From NCBI RefSeq assembly GCF_017996735.1, contig NZ_JAGOGJ010000032.1:1-59120 (forward strand): a DNA stretch of 59,120 bases. Reading direction: 5' to 3'. The notes beneath the pieces are model-generated. The model worked only from the letters and a program-made list of their open reading frames with translations, did no database searches and was not told the origin of the DNA. The first letter of the stretch is position 1. Each line of letters starts with the position of its first letter. This DNA comes from Niveispirillum sp. (GTDB taxonomy: Bacteria; Pseudomonadota; Alphaproteobacteria; Azospirillales; Azospirillaceae). Of the stretch, positions 49,020 through 58,236 are shown in pieces. A program made the translations under genes and the position numbers.

Positions 49020-50300
49020 ATGAGCATTCAGGGTTTCTTCTCCGATAACCTGGCCGATGCCGATCCCGATCTTTACGCCGCCATCCGCCAGGAGCTGGGC
49101 CGGCAGCAGGATCAGATCGAACTGATCGCCTCGGAAAACATCGTCTCCACAGCCGTGCTGGAGGCCCAGGGCTCCGTCCTGACCAACAAATATGCCGAGG
49201 GTTATTCGGGCAAGCGCTATTATGGCGGTTGCGAGTTCGTGGACGTCGCCGAAACGCTGGCCATTGAGCGTGCCAAGAAGCTGTTCGGCTGTGAATATGT
49301 AAATGTCCAGCCGCATTCCGGCGCCCAGGCCAACCAGGCCGTGTTCATGGCGCTGCTGCAGCCCGGCGACACCTTCATGGGCATGGATCTGGCCGCCGGC
49401 GGTCACCTGACCCATGGGGCTCCCGCCAACCAGTCGGGCAAGTGGTTCAAGGTCGTGTCCTATGGCGTGACCCGCGACACCAACCTGATCGACTATGATG
49501 AGGTTGAGGCCAAGGCCCGCGAGCACAAGCCGAAGCTGATCATCGCCGGCGGCTCCGCCTATCCGCGCCAGATCGACTTTGCCCGCTTCCGCAAGATCGC
49601 GGATGAGGTCGGCGCCTATCTGATGGTGGACATGGCCCATTATGCGGGTCTGGTCGCCGCCGGTGTCTATCCGTCGCCGCTGCCGCATGCCCATGTCGTC
49701 ACCACCACCACGCACAAGACCCTGCGCGGTCCGCGTGGCGGCATGATCCTCTCCAACGACCTGGACCTGGGCAAGAAGATCAATTCCGCCGTGTTCCCGG
49801 GCCTGCAGGGTGGCCCGCTGATGCATGTCATCGCCGCCAAGGCCGTGGCCTTCGGCGAGGCGCTGCGCCCGGAATTCAAGACCTATGCCGCCAACGTCGT
49901 CGCCAACGCCAAGGTGCTGGCGGAGCGTCTGATCGCCGGCGGCCTGGACATCGTGTCCGGCGGCACCGACAGCCATATCGTGCTGGTCGATCTGCGTCCC
50001 AAGAAGCTGACCGGCAAGGCGGCCGAGCATGCGCTGGAAAACGCGGCCATGACATGCAACAAAAACGGCGTGCCGTTCGATCCGGAAAAGCCTTTCGTGA
50101 CCTCCGGTGTTCGCCTGGGCACGCCGGCCGCCACCACCCGCGGCTTCGGTACGGCCGAATTCGCCCAGGTCGGCGACATGATCGTGGAAGTGCTGGACGC
50201 GCTGGCGGTCAGCAATGGTGACAATTCGGCGGCCGAGGGCCGGGTGCGGGCACGCGTACAGGAACTGTGCCGCCGCTTCCCGATCTATTCGACGCTCTGA
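49020..50300 (+). CDS. glyA: Serine hydroxymethyltransferase
   Basis: 426 residues. LIASENIVS near the N-terminus, NKYAEGYPGKRYYGG-type segment ([15 protein letters not shown]), [12 protein letters not shown], the PLP Schiff-base lysine in [14 protein letters not shown] and [17 protein letters not shown]. It transfers the serine hydroxymethyl group to tetrahydrofolate, making glycine and the main one-carbon donor. The ATG at 49020 gives the standard length. Confidence 0.97.
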   Translation: MSIQGFFSDNLADADPDLYAAIRQELGRQQDQIELIASENIVSTAVLEAQGSVLTNKYAEGYSGKRYYGGCEFVDVAETLAIERAKKLFGCEYVNVQPHSGAQANQAVFMALLQPGDTFMGMDLAAGGHLTHGAPANQSGKWFKVVSYGVTRDTNLIDYDEVEAKAREHKPKLIIAGGSAYPRQIDFARFRKIADEVGAYLMVDMAHYAGLVAAGVYPSPLPHAHVVTTTTHKTLRGPRGGMILSNDLDLGKKINSAVFPGLQGGPLMHVIAAKAVAFGEALRPEFKTYAANVVANAKVLAERLIAGGLDIVSGGTDSHIVLVDLRPKKLTGKAAEHALENAAMTCNKNGVPFDPEKPFVTSGVRLGTPAATTRGFGTAEFAQVGDMIVEVLDALAVSNGDNSAAEGRVRARVQELCRRFPIYSTL

Positions 50301-50308
50301 TGATTGAC

Positions 50309-50348
50309 AAACCCCGGTTTCGGCCCCATGCCGGAACCGGGGTTTCTG
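50309..50348 (+). terminator. Terminator hairpin after glyA
   Basis: AAACCCCGGTT (50309-50319) pairs with AACCGGGGTTT (50335-50345); the T-run is short (TTTCTGT). It lies 33 bp before nrdR, so partial read-through is possible. Confidence 0.65.
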
Positions 50349-50381
50349 TACAGGCAACCATAACAATCACGGAGGGCTCAC

Positions 50382-50843
50382 ATGCGCTGCCCGTTCTGCG
50401 GGAATGACGATACCCAGGTGAAGGACAGTCGCCCCACCGATGACGGTTCCGCCATCCGCCGCCGCCGTTTCTGTCCGGCCTGCGGTGCCCGCTTCACCAC
50501 CTTCGAACGGGTGCAGTTGCGTGAGCTTTATGTGGTGAAGGCATCCGGTCAGAAGGAACCCTTCGACCGCGAGAAGCTTTTGCGTTCCATGCGCATTTCG
50601 CTGCGCAAGCGGCCGGTGGATGCGGACCGGGTCGACCGGGTGGTGAATTCCATCGTCCGGCAGCTTGAAAGCAGCGGGGAAACCGAAATCCCCTCCACCC
50701 AGATCGGTGAGATGGTGATGAACCAACTGGCCGGGATCGATAAGGTCGCCTATATCCGCTACGCCTCTGTCTATCGCGATTTCCGTGAGGCTGCGGATTT
50801 CAACGAGTTCGTTGAAAAGCTGCGCCCCGAGGATAATGATTGA
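50382..50843 (+). CDS. nrdR: Transcriptional repressor NrdR
   Basis: 153 residues. N-terminal zinc ribbon [17 protein letters not shown] with [14 protein letters not shown], then the ATP-cone ([30 protein letters not shown]). NrdR senses ATP/dATP and represses ribonucleotide reductase operons. It overlaps the region of the ribD start. Confidence 0.97.
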   Translation: MRCPFCGNDDTQVKDSRPTDDGSAIRRRRFCPACGARFTTFERVQLRELYVVKASGQKEPFDREKLLRSMRISLRKRPVDADRVDRVVNSIVRQLESSGETEIPSTQIGEMVMNQLAGIDKVAYIRYASVYRDFREAADFNEFVEKLRPEDND

Positions 50844-50857
50844 GGGGAGGCCCCGGC

Positions 50858-51964
50858 GTGAGTGACGCCGATCCTGTTTTCAGCCCGGATGATCACGGCC
50901 ATATGCAAGCGGCGCTGGCGCTGGCCCGGCGCAACCTGGGCCGTGTCTGGCCCAACCCGTCGGTCGGCTGCATCGTCGTCAAGGATGGCATGGTGCGGGG
51001 CCGGGGCGTCACCGCCCCCGGCGGCCGCCCCCATGGGGAGCCGCAGGCCTTGGCCCAGGCGGGCGATGATGCGCATGGTGCCACCGTCTATGTCAGCCTG
51101 GAGCCTTGCAACCATCACGGCAAGACGCCGCCTTGTTCTGAGGCGCTGATCGCGGCCGGGGTGGCGCGCATCGTCGTGGCGTGTGAGGACCCGGACCCGC
51201 GCGTGTCGGGCGGCGGCATACGGCGCCTGCGACAGGCGGGTATCCAGGTCGATGTCGGCCTGTGCGCCGAAGAGGCGTTGGAGGTCAATGCGGGTTTTAT
51301 TTGCCGCATCGTGAAGGGCCGGCCCGGCGTCACCTTGAAACTGGCCACCAGCCTGGATGCGCGGGTGGCGACGGCCGCCGGGCACAGCCAGTGGATCACC
51401 GGTCCGGAGAGCCGGGCACGCGGCCATCTTCTGCGGGCCCATCACGATGCCATCCTGGTGGGGATCGGCACGGCCCTGGCCGATGATCCGGAACTGACCT
51501 GCCGTCTGCCCGGCCTGGAGGCGGCGAACCCCGTGCGTGTCGTCCTGGACAGCACTCTGCGCCTGCCCGTGACGGCAAAGCTGGTGCAGGGCGCCGCCAG
51601 CGTGGCCCCCATCTGGGTGGTGACGCGGACCGGGGCGGACGGTGCAAAGGCGGCGGCGCTGGAGGCACTGGGGGTCCGTATCCTGCAGGTCGATGCCGTC
51701 GAGGGTGGACATTTGCCGATCCAGGCGGTCCTGACCGCGCTGGCCGGGCAGGGGATCACCCGCCTGCTGGTGGAGGGGGGGCCAAGCGTGGCCACCGCTT
51801 TCCTGAAGGCCGGTCTGGTGGACCGGGTGGAATGGTTCCGTGCCCCGATGCTGATCGGTGGCGATGGCTTAGCGGCTGTCGGCGGCCTGGATGCCGAATT
51901 GCTGTCCCAGGCCCTGCGCCTGTCACCCGCCCAGGATGTGTTGAACACCTACCTCTATCGGTAG
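50858..51964 (+). CDS. ribD: Bifunctional riboflavin deaminase/reductase RibD
   Basis: 368 residues from a GTG at 50858, preceded by AGGGGAGG; a TTG at 50840 overlapping the nrdR stop is the alternative. The deaminase domain has the zinc site HGEPQAL (the usual Ala after His is Gly) and LEPCNHHGKTPPCSEAL; the reductase domain has LKLATSLDARVATAAGHSQWITG (in pieces), HDAILVGIGTALADDPEL and VEGGPSVATAFL. It performs two early steps of riboflavin synthesis. No further rib gene is in the window. Confidence 0.95.
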   Translation: MSDADPVFSPDDHGHMQAALALARRNLGRVWPNPSVGCIVVKDGMVRGRGVTAPGGRPHGEPQALAQAGDDAHGATVYVSLEPCNHHGKTPPCSEALIAAGVARIVVACEDPDPRVSGGGIRRLRQAGIQVDVGLCAEEALEVNAGFICRIVKGRPGVTLKLATSLDARVATAAGHSQWITGPESRARGHLLRAHHDAILVGIGTALADDPELTCRLPGLEAANPVRVVLDSTLRLPVTAKLVQGAASVAPIWVVTRTGADGAKAAALEALGVRILQVDAVEGGHLPIQAVLTALAGQGITRLLVEGGPSVATAFLKAGLVDRVEWFRAPMLIGGDGLAAVGGLDAELLSQALRLSPAQDVLNTYLYR

Positions 51965-52091
51965 GGACCCGCCCAAAAGTCAGGCATCCGCTTCTTTTCC
52001 TGGCACATGCCCCGTAACGGGTTTACGCTTCACCCCGACCGGTCACGTTTGGGGCCGGGGAATTGCCTTGATTTCCACTATGGATAAGCTC

Positions 52092-52108
52092 TTGGCACGA
52101 AACCTGCG
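52092..52108 (+). promoter_or_regulatory. Sigma-54 promoter of the rut operon
   Basis: TTGGCACG-AAAC-CTGCG: -24 GG and -12 GC are separated by 10 bases and the -24 element is a perfect TGGCACG. The predicted start, about 52119, is 46 bp before rutA. In E. coli the rut operon is activated by NtrC under nitrogen limitation; here an RpoN promoter is directly visible, although no clear NtrC site was found upstream. Confidence 0.8.
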
Positions 52109-52164
52109 ACGCCGTCAGGCTTTCCCGGGTTTCGGCCCAGGCATCACCTTTCAGGGGAGGCAGG

Positions 52165-53244
52165 ATGGAGATCGGTGTTTTCATTCCCATCGGGAATAAT
52201 GGCTGGCTGCTGTCGGAAAATGCGCCGCAATACAAGCCGACCTTCGATCTGAACAAACAGATCACCCTGTCGGCGGAAAAGCACGGGCTGGATTTCGTGC
52301 TGTCGATGATCAAGTTGCGGGGGTTCGGCGGCAAGACGGAATTCTGGGACCATAACCTGGAAAGCTTCACCCTGATGTCGGGTCTGGCCGCCGTGACCAG
52401 CCGCATCAAGATCTATGCGACCGCCGCGACACTGGTCATGCCGCCCGCCATCGTGGCCCGCATGGCGTCGACCATCGACAGCATTTCCGGCGGACGGTTT
52501 GGCGTCAATCTGGTCACCGGCTGGCAGCGGCCGGAATATTCACAGATGGGCCTGTGGCCGGGGGACGAGCATTTCGCCAACCGCTACGATTATCTGGCCG
52601 AATATGCCACCATCCTGCGCGAATTGTGGGGAACGGGCCGCAGCGACCTGAAAGGCAAGTATTTCCAGATGGATGATTGCCGCCTGTCGCCCCGGCCGCA
52701 GGCGGATGTGAAGCTGATCTGTGCCGGATCATCCAATGCCGGCATGGCCTTTTCCGCCCAATATGCCGACTATAATTTCTGCTTCGGCATGGGGGTGAAC
52801 ACACCCACCGCCTTTGCCCCCACCGTGGAGCGTATGCGGACGGCGGCGGAGAAGACGGGGCGCGAGGTTTCCTCCTACGTCCTGTTCATGATCATCGCGG
52901 ATGAGACGGACGAGGCGGCCCGCGCCAAATGGGAGAGCTACAAGGCGGGCGCCGATCAGGAGGCCATCGCCTGGCTGGGTGTGCAGGGGGCCGCGGATAC
53001 CAAATCCGGGTCCGATACCAATGTGCGACAGATGGCCGACCCGGTATCGGCCGTGAACATCAATATGGGCACGCTGGTCGGGTCCTATGAGACGGTGGCC
53101 CGCCTGCTGGATGAGGTGCGGACGGTGCCCGGCACGGGCGGCGTGCTGCTGACCTTCGATGATTTTGTGAAGGGGGTGGAGGATTTTGGCACCCGCATCC
53201 AACCCCTGATGAAATGCAGGCAGCATATCAAGGGGTTGGCATGA
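52165..53244 (+). CDS. rutA: Pyrimidine oxygenase RutA
   Basis: 359 residues, flavin-dependent luciferase-like monooxygenase. It matches RutA almost word for word in key parts: [70 protein letters not shown]. It opens the uracil or thymine ring at N3, yielding ureidoacrylate peracid. A sigma-54 promoter precedes it; rutB overlaps by ATGA. The flavin reductase partner RutF is not encoded nearby. Confidence 0.96.
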   Translation: MEIGVFIPIGNNGWLLSENAPQYKPTFDLNKQITLSAEKHGLDFVLSMIKLRGFGGKTEFWDHNLESFTLMSGLAAVTSRIKIYATAATLVMPPAIVARMASTIDSISGGRFGVNLVTGWQRPEYSQMGLWPGDEHFANRYDYLAEYATILRELWGTGRSDLKGKYFQMDDCRLSPRPQADVKLICAGSSNAGMAFSAQYADYNFCFGMGVNTPTAFAPTVERMRTAAEKTGREVSSYVLFMIIADETDEAARAKWESYKAGADQEAIAWLGVQGAADTKSGSDTNVRQMADPVSAVNINMGTLVGSYETVARLLDEVRTVPGTGGVLLTFDDFVKGVEDFGTRIQPLMKCRQHIKGLA

Positions 53245-53972
53245 GCACGGCGGGGTATGAGCCGCCGGCGCAACGCTCAAAATCCGTCACCCTGCCGGCG
53301 CGGCCGGAACCGATCCGGCTCAACCCGGCGGAAACAGCCGTCATGGTCGTCGATATGCAGAACGCCTATTCGACCGAGGGTGGCTATGTCGATCTGGCCG
53401 GTTTCGATATTTCCGGGGCGCGCGGCACCATCGCCAATATCAAGCGCACGCTGGACGCGGCGCGGGCGGCAGGCGTGCTGGTCGTCTATTTCCAGAATGG
53501 CTGGGACCCGGACTATGTGGAGGCGGGGGGGCCAGGCTCGCCCAACTGGCACAAGTCCAACGCCCTGAAGACCATGCGGGCCAGGCCGGAACTGCAGGGC
53601 AAGCTGCTGGCCAAGGGCACCTGGGATTACGCCATCGTTGAGGAGTTGCAGCCGAAACAAGGCGACATCCTGATCCCCAAGACCCGCTATAGCGGCTTCT
53701 TCAACACCAATGTCGACAGTGTGTTGCGGGCGCGCGGTATCCGCAATCTGGTCTTTGTCGGCATTGCCACCAATGTCTGCGTGGAAAGCTCGCTGCGCGA
53801 CGCCTTCCATCTGGAATATTTCGGCGTGATGCTGGAGGACGCCACCCACCATCTGGGCCCCGACTTCATCCAGAAGGCGACCGTCTATAATGTGGAGAAA
53901 TTCTTCGGCTGGGTCGCCACGGTCGATGATTTCTGTGGCGTGATCTCGCAGGCCGCCCCGGCGGAATGTTGA
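53241..53972 (+). CDS. rutB: Ureidoacrylate amidohydrolase RutB
   Basis: 243 residues, isochorismatase-like hydrolase. Catalytic features: Asp in [19 protein letters not shown], the Lys region [17 protein letters not shown], and the nucleophilic Cys in [15 protein letters not shown]. It hydrolyses ureidoacrylate to aminoacrylate, CO2 and ammonia. The ATG at 53241 overlaps the rutA stop by 4 bases. The next rut gene, rutC, is 514 bp away because of an inserted gene. Confidence 0.95.
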   Translation: MSTAGYEPPAQRSKSVTLPARPEPIRLNPAETAVMVVDMQNAYSTEGGYVDLAGFDISGARGTIANIKRTLDAARAAGVLVVYFQNGWDPDYVEAGGPGSPNWHKSNALKTMRARPELQGKLLAKGTWDYAIVEELQPKQGDILIPKTRYSGFFNTNVDSVLRARGIRNLVFVGIATNVCVESSLRDAFHLEYFGVMLEDATHHLGPDFIQKATVYNVEKFFGWVATVDDFCGVISQAAPAEC

Positions 53973-54010
53973 GGCGCGGCTTCTGACTCCTATGATGGCA
54001 GCGCAAGGAC

Positions 54011-54394
54011 ATGGACGCCAACATTCCCGTAGTTATGAACACGAAACAGGAGCTTCCCGTTCCTACTGCCTGGAGGGATGTACTTTCTCTTATCGTCGAA
54101 CGGATCATCAGCAAAGACTTCGAGTTCAGTAAAGCATGTCCAGCAGTTTCTGATATATTGGACGAAGATAAATCACGCTTCATATGGAATATTGAAGAGT
54201 ATGGCGGTGCTTTGGTCAAACCGACAGAGCAATCTTGGGGGGTGTCTTTCTATATGTATATGCAGATTTACTGGATCGTGTGGGTTTATTTGCCCACGAC
54301 AGAAGAGAACCCAAGTGATCTTGTTATGTTTGTGAGAGTATATGAGGATGGCGGTTCATACAGGTTTGACGTCGCTTCAGTGCATGTGCCTTAG
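54011..54394 (+). CDS. Low-GC inserted gene, DUF7668-like protein of unknown function
   Basis: 127 residues. Key parts: WRDVLSLIVERIISKDFEFS, the aromatic segment SWGVSFYMYMQIYWIVWVYL, and SDLVMFVRVYEDGGSYRFDV with C-terminal VHVP. The ending (SDLVL-type, RVYEDG, VHVP) recalls the DUF7668 family, small proteins I associate with immunity-like or accessory roles; this is memory-based. Base composition and codons (ATA, TTA, AGT, many AT-ending) differ sharply from the surrounding rut genes, indicating recent acquisition. It sits inside the operon, 38 bp after rutB and 92 bp before rutC, in the same orientation. Confidence 0.72.
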   Translation: MDANIPVVMNTKQELPVPTAWRDVLSLIVERIISKDFEFSKACPAVSDILDEDKSRFIWNIEEYGGALVKPTEQSWGVSFYMYMQIYWIVWVYLPTTEENPSDLVMFVRVYEDGGSYRFDVASVHVP

Positions 54395-54486
54395 TCCAAC
54401 TAACCGCGTTCCGTCAGGGGAAATTGGCCTCTGTCCATGTCCACCCTTGACGGATTGATCCCATGATTTTTCTCGGAGGAATATGC

Positions 54487-54876
54487 ATGCCCAAAAAGAT
54501 CATCGTGCCCGAAGGCACGCAGAAGCCCATCGCCCCCTATTCGCCGGGAACGCTGGCCGATGGTGTCGTCTATGTCTCCGGCACCCTGCCGTTTGACAAG
54601 AACAACGACGTGGTCCATGTCGGCGATGCCGGGGCGCAGACGCGCCATGTCCTGGAAACCATCAAATCGGTGATCGAAACGGCGGGCGGTACCATGGAGG
54701 ATGTGACCATGAACCACATCTTCATCACCGACTGGACCAATTATCAGGCCGTCAACAAGGTCTATGCCGAATATTTCCCCGGTGACAAGCCGGCGCGTTA
54801 CTGCATCCAGTGCGGGCTGGTGAAGCCCGATGCGCTGGTGGAGATCGCTACCGTCGCCCATATCGGGAAGAAGTGA
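54487..54876 (+). CDS. rutC: RutC, 3-aminoacrylate deaminase (Rid family)
   Basis: 129 residues. YjgF/Rid-family features: [22 protein letters not shown] (in pieces), the Arg in [19 protein letters not shown]. RutC speeds conversion of aminoacrylate to malonic semialdehyde. CGGAGG lies 6-7 bases before the ATG, a strong independent ribosome site that would keep rutC translated in spite of the inserted gene upstream. Confidence 0.94.
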   Translation: MPKKIIVPEGTQKPIAPYSPGTLADGVVYVSGTLPFDKNNDVVHVGDAGAQTRHVLETIKSVIETAGGTMEDVTMNHIFITDWTNYQAVNKVYAEYFPGDKPARYCIQCGLVKPDALVEIATVAHIGKK

Positions 54877-55652
54877 TGTTCGCGGAAATCCATGGCCGGA
54901 AGGATAAAGATGCCCCGGTCCTGATCCTTTCATCGGGGCTGGGCGGGTCCGGCGGCTATTGGGCGCCGCAGCTTCCGGCCCTGGCACCGCATTTCCGCGT
55001 CATCACCTATGACCATCGTGGCACGGGCCGTAGCGGGGGCATGGTGCCGGAACAGGGCGGCATCACCGCCATGGCCGATGATGTGCTGGAAATCGCGGAC
55101 CGCCTGGGTGTGGAGCGTTTCAGCCTGATGGGCCACGCTCTGGGCGGATTGATCGGGCTGGATCTGGCCTTGCGGGTGCCGCAACGGCTGGAAAAACTGG
55201 TGCTGATCAATGCCTGGAGCAAGGCGGATCCCCATTCCGGCCGCTGTTTTGATGTGCGTCTGGAACTGCTGGAGAAATCCGGCGTGCCGATGTTTGTGAA
55301 GGCGCAGCCGCTGTTCCTTTATCCGGCGATCTGGATGGCGGAAAATGCCGACAGGCTGGCGGTGGAGGAAGCCCACGCCATCGCCCATTTTCAGGGGACG
55401 GACAATATCCGACGTCGGATAGCGGCGCTGAGAGAGTTCGATATCGAGACACGACTGGCAGAGGTGAAGGCGCCGACCCTGGTGGTGGCGACCAGGGATG
55501 ATCTGCTGGTGCCTTATAGCCGCTCCGTGCGGCTGGTCGAGGGCCTGGGGGCGGTGGCGCAACTGTTGCTGACCGATTTCGGCGGGCATGCGGTGAATGT
55601 GGTGGCGCCGGACCCGTTCAATGAAGCGGTGCTGCGCTTCCTCAACGACTGA
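54876..55652 (+). CDS. rutD: RutD, alpha/beta hydrolase of pyrimidine catabolism
   Basis: 258 residues. Alpha/beta hydrolase fold: LILSSGLGGSGGYWAPQ oxyanion region, YDHRGTGRSGG, and HALGG at the nucleophile elbow, where the usual Ser (GHSxGG) is Ala. C-terminal His in FGGHAVNVVAPDPF. RutD helps remove aminoacrylate. The Ala at the elbow is also seen in RutD proteins, which lack strong esterase activity. The ATG shares one base with the rutC stop (TGATG). rutE, rutF and rutG do not follow. Confidence 0.92.
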   Translation: MFAEIHGRKDKDAPVLILSSGLGGSGGYWAPQLPALAPHFRVITYDHRGTGRSGGMVPEQGGITAMADDVLEIADRLGVERFSLMGHALGGLIGLDLALRVPQRLEKLVLINAWSKADPHSGRCFDVRLELLEKSGVPMFVKAQPLFLYPAIWMAENADRLAVEEAHAIAHFQGTDNIRRRIAALREFDIETRLAEVKAPTLVVATRDDLLVPYSRSVRLVEGLGAVAQLLLTDFGGHAVNVVAPDPFNEAVLRFLND

Positions 55653-55654
55653 AA

Positions 55655-55960
55655 TCACGCCTCGTCGAAGAAGGCATCTATGTCCCGGCGGGCATCCAGG
55701 ATATTGACCACCTCCAGGCGGTCTTCCATGTAGCGGAAGAAGATCACATGACCCCGAAAGGGGGATGAGCGCATGTCGGGGCGCAGGTCCGGTCGCGGCC
55801 GCCCCAAAGTACCCGGAAGGCTGGCCAGTTTGCGACAGTGACCCCGCAATGCCTCCACAAACGCGCGCGCGGTCACGCGGCTTCCGCTTTCTTTGCTGAT
55901 ATAGTGCAGGATATGGGTGAGATCGGTGGTCGCGGCGCTCAGGAAGACGAGCCGGCGCAT
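55655..55960 (-). CDS. parE: ParE/RelE-superfamily toxin
   Basis: 101 residues. RLVFLSAATTDLTHILHYI is the ParE entry helix pattern (LSxxAxxDLxxIxxYI), followed by RPRPDLRPDMRSSPFRGHVIFF (split) and VVNILDARRDIDAFF at the end. ParE toxins inhibit gyrase. The ATG shares a base with the antitoxin stop (TGATG). Together they form a stabilisation or stress module placed directly downstream of the rut genes, on the opposite strand. Confidence 0.9.
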   Translation of the reverse strand: MRRLVFLSAATTDLTHILHYISKESGSRVTARAFVEALRGHCRKLASLPGTLGRPRPDLRPDMRSSPFRGHVIFFRYMEDRLEVVNILDARRDIDAFFDEA

Positions 55961-56205
55961 CAATATCCCGCCTTTCGCAGCTTTTCGTCTTCCTTCTCAA
56001 GAATGGCTGTCAGATCGTCATCTCCAACATGTCCACCCCGCTCAATCGACGCATTCAACGTGTCGCGCAGGGCCTGAAGTTTGGCCTCCCGCTCTTCGAC
56101 CAGGCGCAGGCCCGCGCGGATGACTTCGCTGGCGGAGCCATAGCGGCCGCTTTTTACGGCGTCATCCACGAATTCTTCCCAATGGCGACCAATCGACACG
56201 TTCAT
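55960..56205 (-). CDS. parD: ParD-type antitoxin
   Basis: 81 residues. Ribbon-helix-helix N-terminus [40 protein letters not shown] (read in pieces) is the standard ParD/CC2985 pattern; the C-terminal half is the disordered toxin-binding arm. It neutralises ParE and represses the operon. GGAGGG lies 6 bases before the ATG. Upstream, ATAACA (56235-56240) and TGTTAT (56257-56262) form an inverted repeat that could be its operator. Confidence 0.92.
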   Translation of the reverse strand: MNVSIGRHWEEFVDDAVKSGRYGSASEVIRAGLRLVEEREAKLQALRDTLNASIERGGHVGDDDLTAILEKEDEKLRKAGY

Positions 56206-56354
56206 GATGCCCTCCGGGTTGCGATCACGGCATCATAACATGGAATGCGCATAAATTGTTATCACACTCCTCAGCGCCGGGCGCCGACATTCGTCAGCTT
56301 GGCCTGTGATGACGTTTGCCGCCCGTGACAAGGGTCAAATTCCGCCCCTTGTGA

Positions 56355-58001
56355 TCAGCCGCGTCGGGCGATGAGGGCGCCATAGGCGGGCAGGGTCGAG
56401 GAAGAGAGGTCGGCGCCATTGACGCTTTCCACCATCACCCAGTTGCCGGCGTCGATCAGGCCATGCGCGGCACTGTCCCCCGACAGATTGACCACCACCA
56501 GCAGGTCACCGCCCTCGTGGATGCGCTCAAAGGCCAGAACCGGATCGGCGGGCGGGCGGAAACGGATGTCGCCCCAGCGCAGGGCCGGCTCAATCCGGCG
56601 TCGCGCCAACAGGCGGCTTGTGACCGACAGGGTGCTGGCCGGATCGGCGGCCTGTACATCCACGGCCAGTGACAGGTGGCGCGGATCGACCGGCAGCCAC
56701 GGACGGGCCGTGGAAAAACCGCCATTGGGGGCATCCTTGGCCCAGGGCATGGGGGTGCGCGCGCCGTCCCGGCCCAGTGTGTGCGGCCAGTTGGCCAGGG
56801 CCTCCGGATCGACCAGATCCTCGAACGCCACACGCGCCTGCGGCAGCCCCAGTTCCTCCCCATAATATAGGAAGACCGAACCGGGCAGGCAGACCAGCAG
56901 CGTGTTCAGGCACCGGGCCAGGGCCGGCGGCGGTGTGTCACCGCCCCAGCGGCTGACGGCGCGCGGCGCATCGTGGTTGGAGAAGGTCCAGGATGGCCAG
57001 GCCCCGCCCGATGCCTGATTCCAGCCGCCGATGATCCGGCGCGGCACGCCGGCATCCAACTGCTTGTGATACAGGAAAGAAAAATTATAGGCGGAATGGC
57101 AGCGTTTGCCCGGCAGCGTATAGTCCGCCACCATGTCGAACGGCGCCTCCCCCATCTCCGCCACCATGAAACGGTCGGGATAGCTGTCCAGAACCGCGCG
57201 CAGATCCTCGATAAAAACCAGATTCTCCGGCTGGGAGATATTGTGGATCTGCTGCTGGAATTCATAGGGGCGCTTGGGCGCCGTCGCTTCCTTGTTGACC
57301 GGATTGTCGCGCAGGGACCGGTCATGCATGAAGAAGTTGGCGGCATCGACACGCAACCCGTCCACGCCCCGATCCATCCAGAACCGGGCCACCCCCTTAA
57401 TGGCTTCCTGCACGTCCGGGTTATGCAGATTCAGGTCCGGCTGGCTGGACAGGAAATTATGCATGTAATACTGGCGCCGGCGTGCATCCCATGTCCAGGC
57501 CGGGCCGCCGAACACGGATTGCCAATTGTTGGGCGGAGTGCCGTCCGGCTTGGCATCATGCCAGACATACCAGTCCGCCTTGGGATTGGTGCGGTCCTGC
57601 CGGCTTTCCTGGAACCAGCGATGCTGGATGGAAGTGTGGGAATAGACCTGATCGATGATGATTTTCAGGCCCAGCTCATGGGCCCGCGCGATCACGGCAT
57701 CACAGTCAGCCATGGTGCCAAAAATCGGATCGATATCGCAATGATCGGATATGTCGTATCCGAAATCATCCATGGGTGACTTGAAAAAAGGTGAAATCCA
57801 GATAGCGTCGGCGCCCAGGCCGGCGACATGGTCCAGATGGGTGAGCAGGCCTTTCAGATCACCGATCCCGTCACCATTGCTGTCGGCGAAACTGCGGGGA
57901 TAGACCTGATAGATGACGGCACCCTGCCACCAGGGACGTGCAACGCCCTGGTCTGGCCCGGCCGTTCCATCGGCCTGAACCACGCTTGCCGACATACTCA
58001 T
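56355..58001 (-). CDS. GH13 alpha-glucosidase
   Basis: 548 residues, no signal peptide, so cytoplasmic. GH13 conserved regions: VYPRSFADSNGDGIGDLKGL (in pieces), DQVYSHTS, the nucleophile Asp in GLRVDAANFF, the acid/base Glu in MVAEMGEAP, and FSNHDAPR. The GIGDLxGL and QPDLNLHNPDV signatures place it with oligo-1,6-glucosidase/maltase-type enzymes that act on imported maltodextrins, isomaltose or sucrose. ATG at 58001 has GGGGGG upstream. Two palindromic operators lie 80-125 bp upstream. Confidence 0.93.
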   Translation of the reverse strand: MSMSASVVQADGTAGPDQGVARPWWQGAVIYQVYPRSFADSNGDGIGDLKGLLTHLDHVAGLGADAIWISPFFKSPMDDFGYDISDHCDIDPIFGTMADCDAVIARAHELGLKIIIDQVYSHTSIQHRWFQESRQDRTNPKADWYVWHDAKPDGTPPNNWQSVFGGPAWTWDARRRQYYMHNFLSSQPDLNLHNPDVQEAIKGVARFWMDRGVDGLRVDAANFFMHDRSLRDNPVNKEATAPKRPYEFQQQIHNISQPENLVFIEDLRAVLDSYPDRFMVAEMGEAPFDMVADYTLPGKRCHSAYNFSFLYHKQLDAGVPRRIIGGWNQASGGAWPSWTFSNHDAPRAVSRWGGDTPPPALARCLNTLLVCLPGSVFLYYGEELGLPQARVAFEDLVDPEALANWPHTLGRDGARTPMPWAKDAPNGGFSTARPWLPVDPRHLSLAVDVQAADPASTLSVTSRLLARRRIEPALRWGDIRFRPPADPVLAFERIHEGGDLLVVVNLSGDSAAHGLIDAGNWVMVESVNGADLSSSTLPAYGALIARRG

Positions 58002-58079
58002 GATCAAGTTCCCCCCGGACATACTTGTCTTGTTATCTGGCCCCTATCGTAAAATCGGGCGCGCCGAACGGGTATGGGG

Positions 58080-58093
58080 CGCATACGTATGCG
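58080..58093. promoter_or_regulatory. Perfect palindrome CGCATACGTATGCG upstream of the alpha-glucosidase
   Basis: 14-bp perfect palindrome with central CG, typical of a LacI-family operator, 79 bp upstream of the start. A second half-matching copy lies 33 bp further upstream. Confidence 0.65.
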
Positions 58094-58112
58094 CAGTCAT
58101 GCTGCGCTGCGA

Positions 58113-58126
58113 CGCATACGTATTTA
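58113..58126. promoter_or_regulatory. Second operator copy CGCATACGTATTTA
   Basis: Shares CGCATACGTAT with the site at 58080; centres are 33 bp apart, three helical turns. Suggests cooperative binding of two dimers. No LacI gene for it is in the immediate vicinity. Confidence 0.6.
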
Positions 58127-58177
58127 CCGTTGGTAAGGGGGCACAGCGAGGGGGTTTGGCGCAACGGGCATCGTGCA

Positions 58178-58212
58178 AATGAAAAGGGGCGGGTGTTGCC
58201 ACCCGCCCCTTT
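58178..58212 (-). terminator. Intrinsic terminator of the small secreted protein gene
   Basis: AAAGGGGCGGGTG (58183-58195) and CACCCGCCCCTTT (58200-58212), 13-bp perfect stem with a 4-base loop; on the minus strand followed by TTTTCATTT. It lies 24 bp after the stop codon. Confidence 0.88.
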
Positions 58213-58236
58213 GCCAGGACCAATAGGGATTGGACC

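Noticed and set aside
48279..50366. 695-codon minus-strand frame opposite rpiB and glyA
   Set aside because: rpiB and glyA are certain on the plus strand; the frame has no recognisable protein content.
51965..52164. Possible FMN riboswitch between ribD and rutA
   Set aside because: The region lacks the conserved RFN-element core; the visible feature there is a sigma-54 promoter instead.
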